64,000 bases of DNA from Micrococcales bacterium (GTDB lineage Bacteria; Actinomycetota; Actinomycetes; Actinomycetales; Cellulomonadaceae). The stretch covers positions 62,001-126,000 of the forward strand of contig WQWY01000001.1 in NCBI GenBank assembly GCA_009785115.1, read 5' to 3'. Below, one piece after another: positions 63,621 to 64,000 of the stretch. Made by a program: the position numbers and the translations under genes. The notes beneath the pieces were generated by a model. That model did no database searches and had not been told where the DNA came from. It saw nothing but the letters and a program-made list of their open reading frames with translations. Positions within the stretch are counted from its first letter, which is position 1, and the number at the start of each line of letters is the position of its first letter.

Positions 63621-64000
63621 ATGCGCCGTTCTCCTCTCGCCCTCGCCGCCCTGGCGACGATCGCCGTGCCCGGGCTGGACCCGTACGACGCCCAACCGCT
63701 GTCGGGACCTGACGACGAGCACGACACGGCGCTGGTGATCGACGCCGAGCGTCGCCGCTGGGTGGTGCGGGCGCCCGTCGACGCGGCCTCGGGCGCCTCG
63801 ACAGAACGAGAGATCGCGCTGCTCGCCGCGCTGACCAGCCAGGCCACCGAGGGTCGGCTGCCGTTCCGGGTGCCCAGCCCGGCCGGGTTCGCGACCCTGC
63901 CCGACGGGGGTCGCGCGATGGTCTACGAACAGATCCCCGGGCAGCCCCTCCACCTGAAGACGTTGCGCCCGGGTCCGGGGCTGGCCGCCGACCTGGGCAA
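63621..64000 (+). CDS. Phosphotransferase (APH-like kinase), N-terminal part
   Basis: At least 126 residues, cut by the window end. The N-lobe pattern of APH/ChoK kinases is visible: VIDAERRRWVVRAPVD, TEREIALLAALTSQ, LPFRVPSPAGFATL and MVYEQIPGQPLHLKTL. The phosphate-transfer HxD loop would lie beyond the window. ATG 63621, with GGGAGGC upstream. Substrate unknown. Confidence 0.8.
   Translation, partial: MRRSPLALAALATIAVPGLDPYDAQPLSGPDDEHDTALVIDAERRRWVVRAPVDAASGASTEREIALLAALTSQATEGRLPFRVPSPAGFATLPDGGRAMVYEQIPGQPLHLKTLRPGPGLAADLG

Noticed and set aside
1..64000. CRISPR arrays, insertion sequences with intact transposases, rRNA genes
   Set aside because: None seen: no regularly spaced repeats, no DDE transposase frame, no rRNA sequence.

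Overview
This is a very high-GC window with frequent GTG starts, dense 4-nt gene overlaps and several actinobacterial hallmark genes (two WhiB regulators, DUF3039, DUF4916, DUF5679, DUF2342, DUF2017 beside clpS and murI, and a uvrD2-whiB7 neighbourhood). It is chromosomal DNA of an actinomycete, most likely Micrococcales and possibly Cellulomonadaceae-like; the genus cannot be fixed from this window alone. Many housekeeping genes appear leaderless: a TAGNCT -10 box ends 6-8 nt before the start codon.

Layout. 1-9.4 kb holds core metabolism and envelope genes: the pepN 3' end, malQ, an S9A oligopeptidase, a small MscS channel, an orphan PTS EIIA/EIIB pair, tesB and an ATP-grasp enzyme. 9.4-11.6 kb is an islet next to tRNA-His. 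It has a recombinase-like remnant and a cysteine-containing secreted protein followed by a small two-helix membrane protein, bounded by a degenerate direct repeat. 11.7-18 kb holds a DUF3788 gene, orn, an OpuC-type betaine/choline importer whose binding protein looks circularly permuted, and a flavin disulfide oxidoreductase. 18.1-22.0 kb encodes a 1292-residue LPRTG-anchored VWA/SpaA adhesin.

22.28-40.50 kb is an integrated phage-like element in tRNA-Lys(CTT), bounded by a 33-bp att core. The left end has a repressor/Cro-like pair, small early genes and a WhiB. The remainder is a full siphovirus-type tail, lysis and fibre cassette: tail terminator, tube, frameshifted chaperone, tape measure, Dit, Tal-like protein, endolysin, holin candidates and several fibres. 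A tyrosine integrase lies at the right end. No terminase, portal, protease or capsid gene is present, so the element is tail-only. The attachment core lies inside the 3' end of the repressor gene, so integration changes the repressor C-terminus. This resembles the integration-dependent immunity described in some mycobacteriophages.

40.5-64 kb returns to core genes: a GroES-like protein, bcp, tRNA-Leu, trxA, a DUF4916 gene, rph-rdgB, a metallo-hydrolase, murI, DUF2017-clpS, DUF3039-helicase, a PfkB kinase, pgi, panD, an ABC-2 exporter, an S4 protein, luxS-mtnN (methyl-cycle detoxification and AI-2), a VOC protein, DUF2342, DUF5679, a ThiF-like protein, whiB7 with a long attenuator-like leader, uvrD2, and the start of a phosphotransferase.
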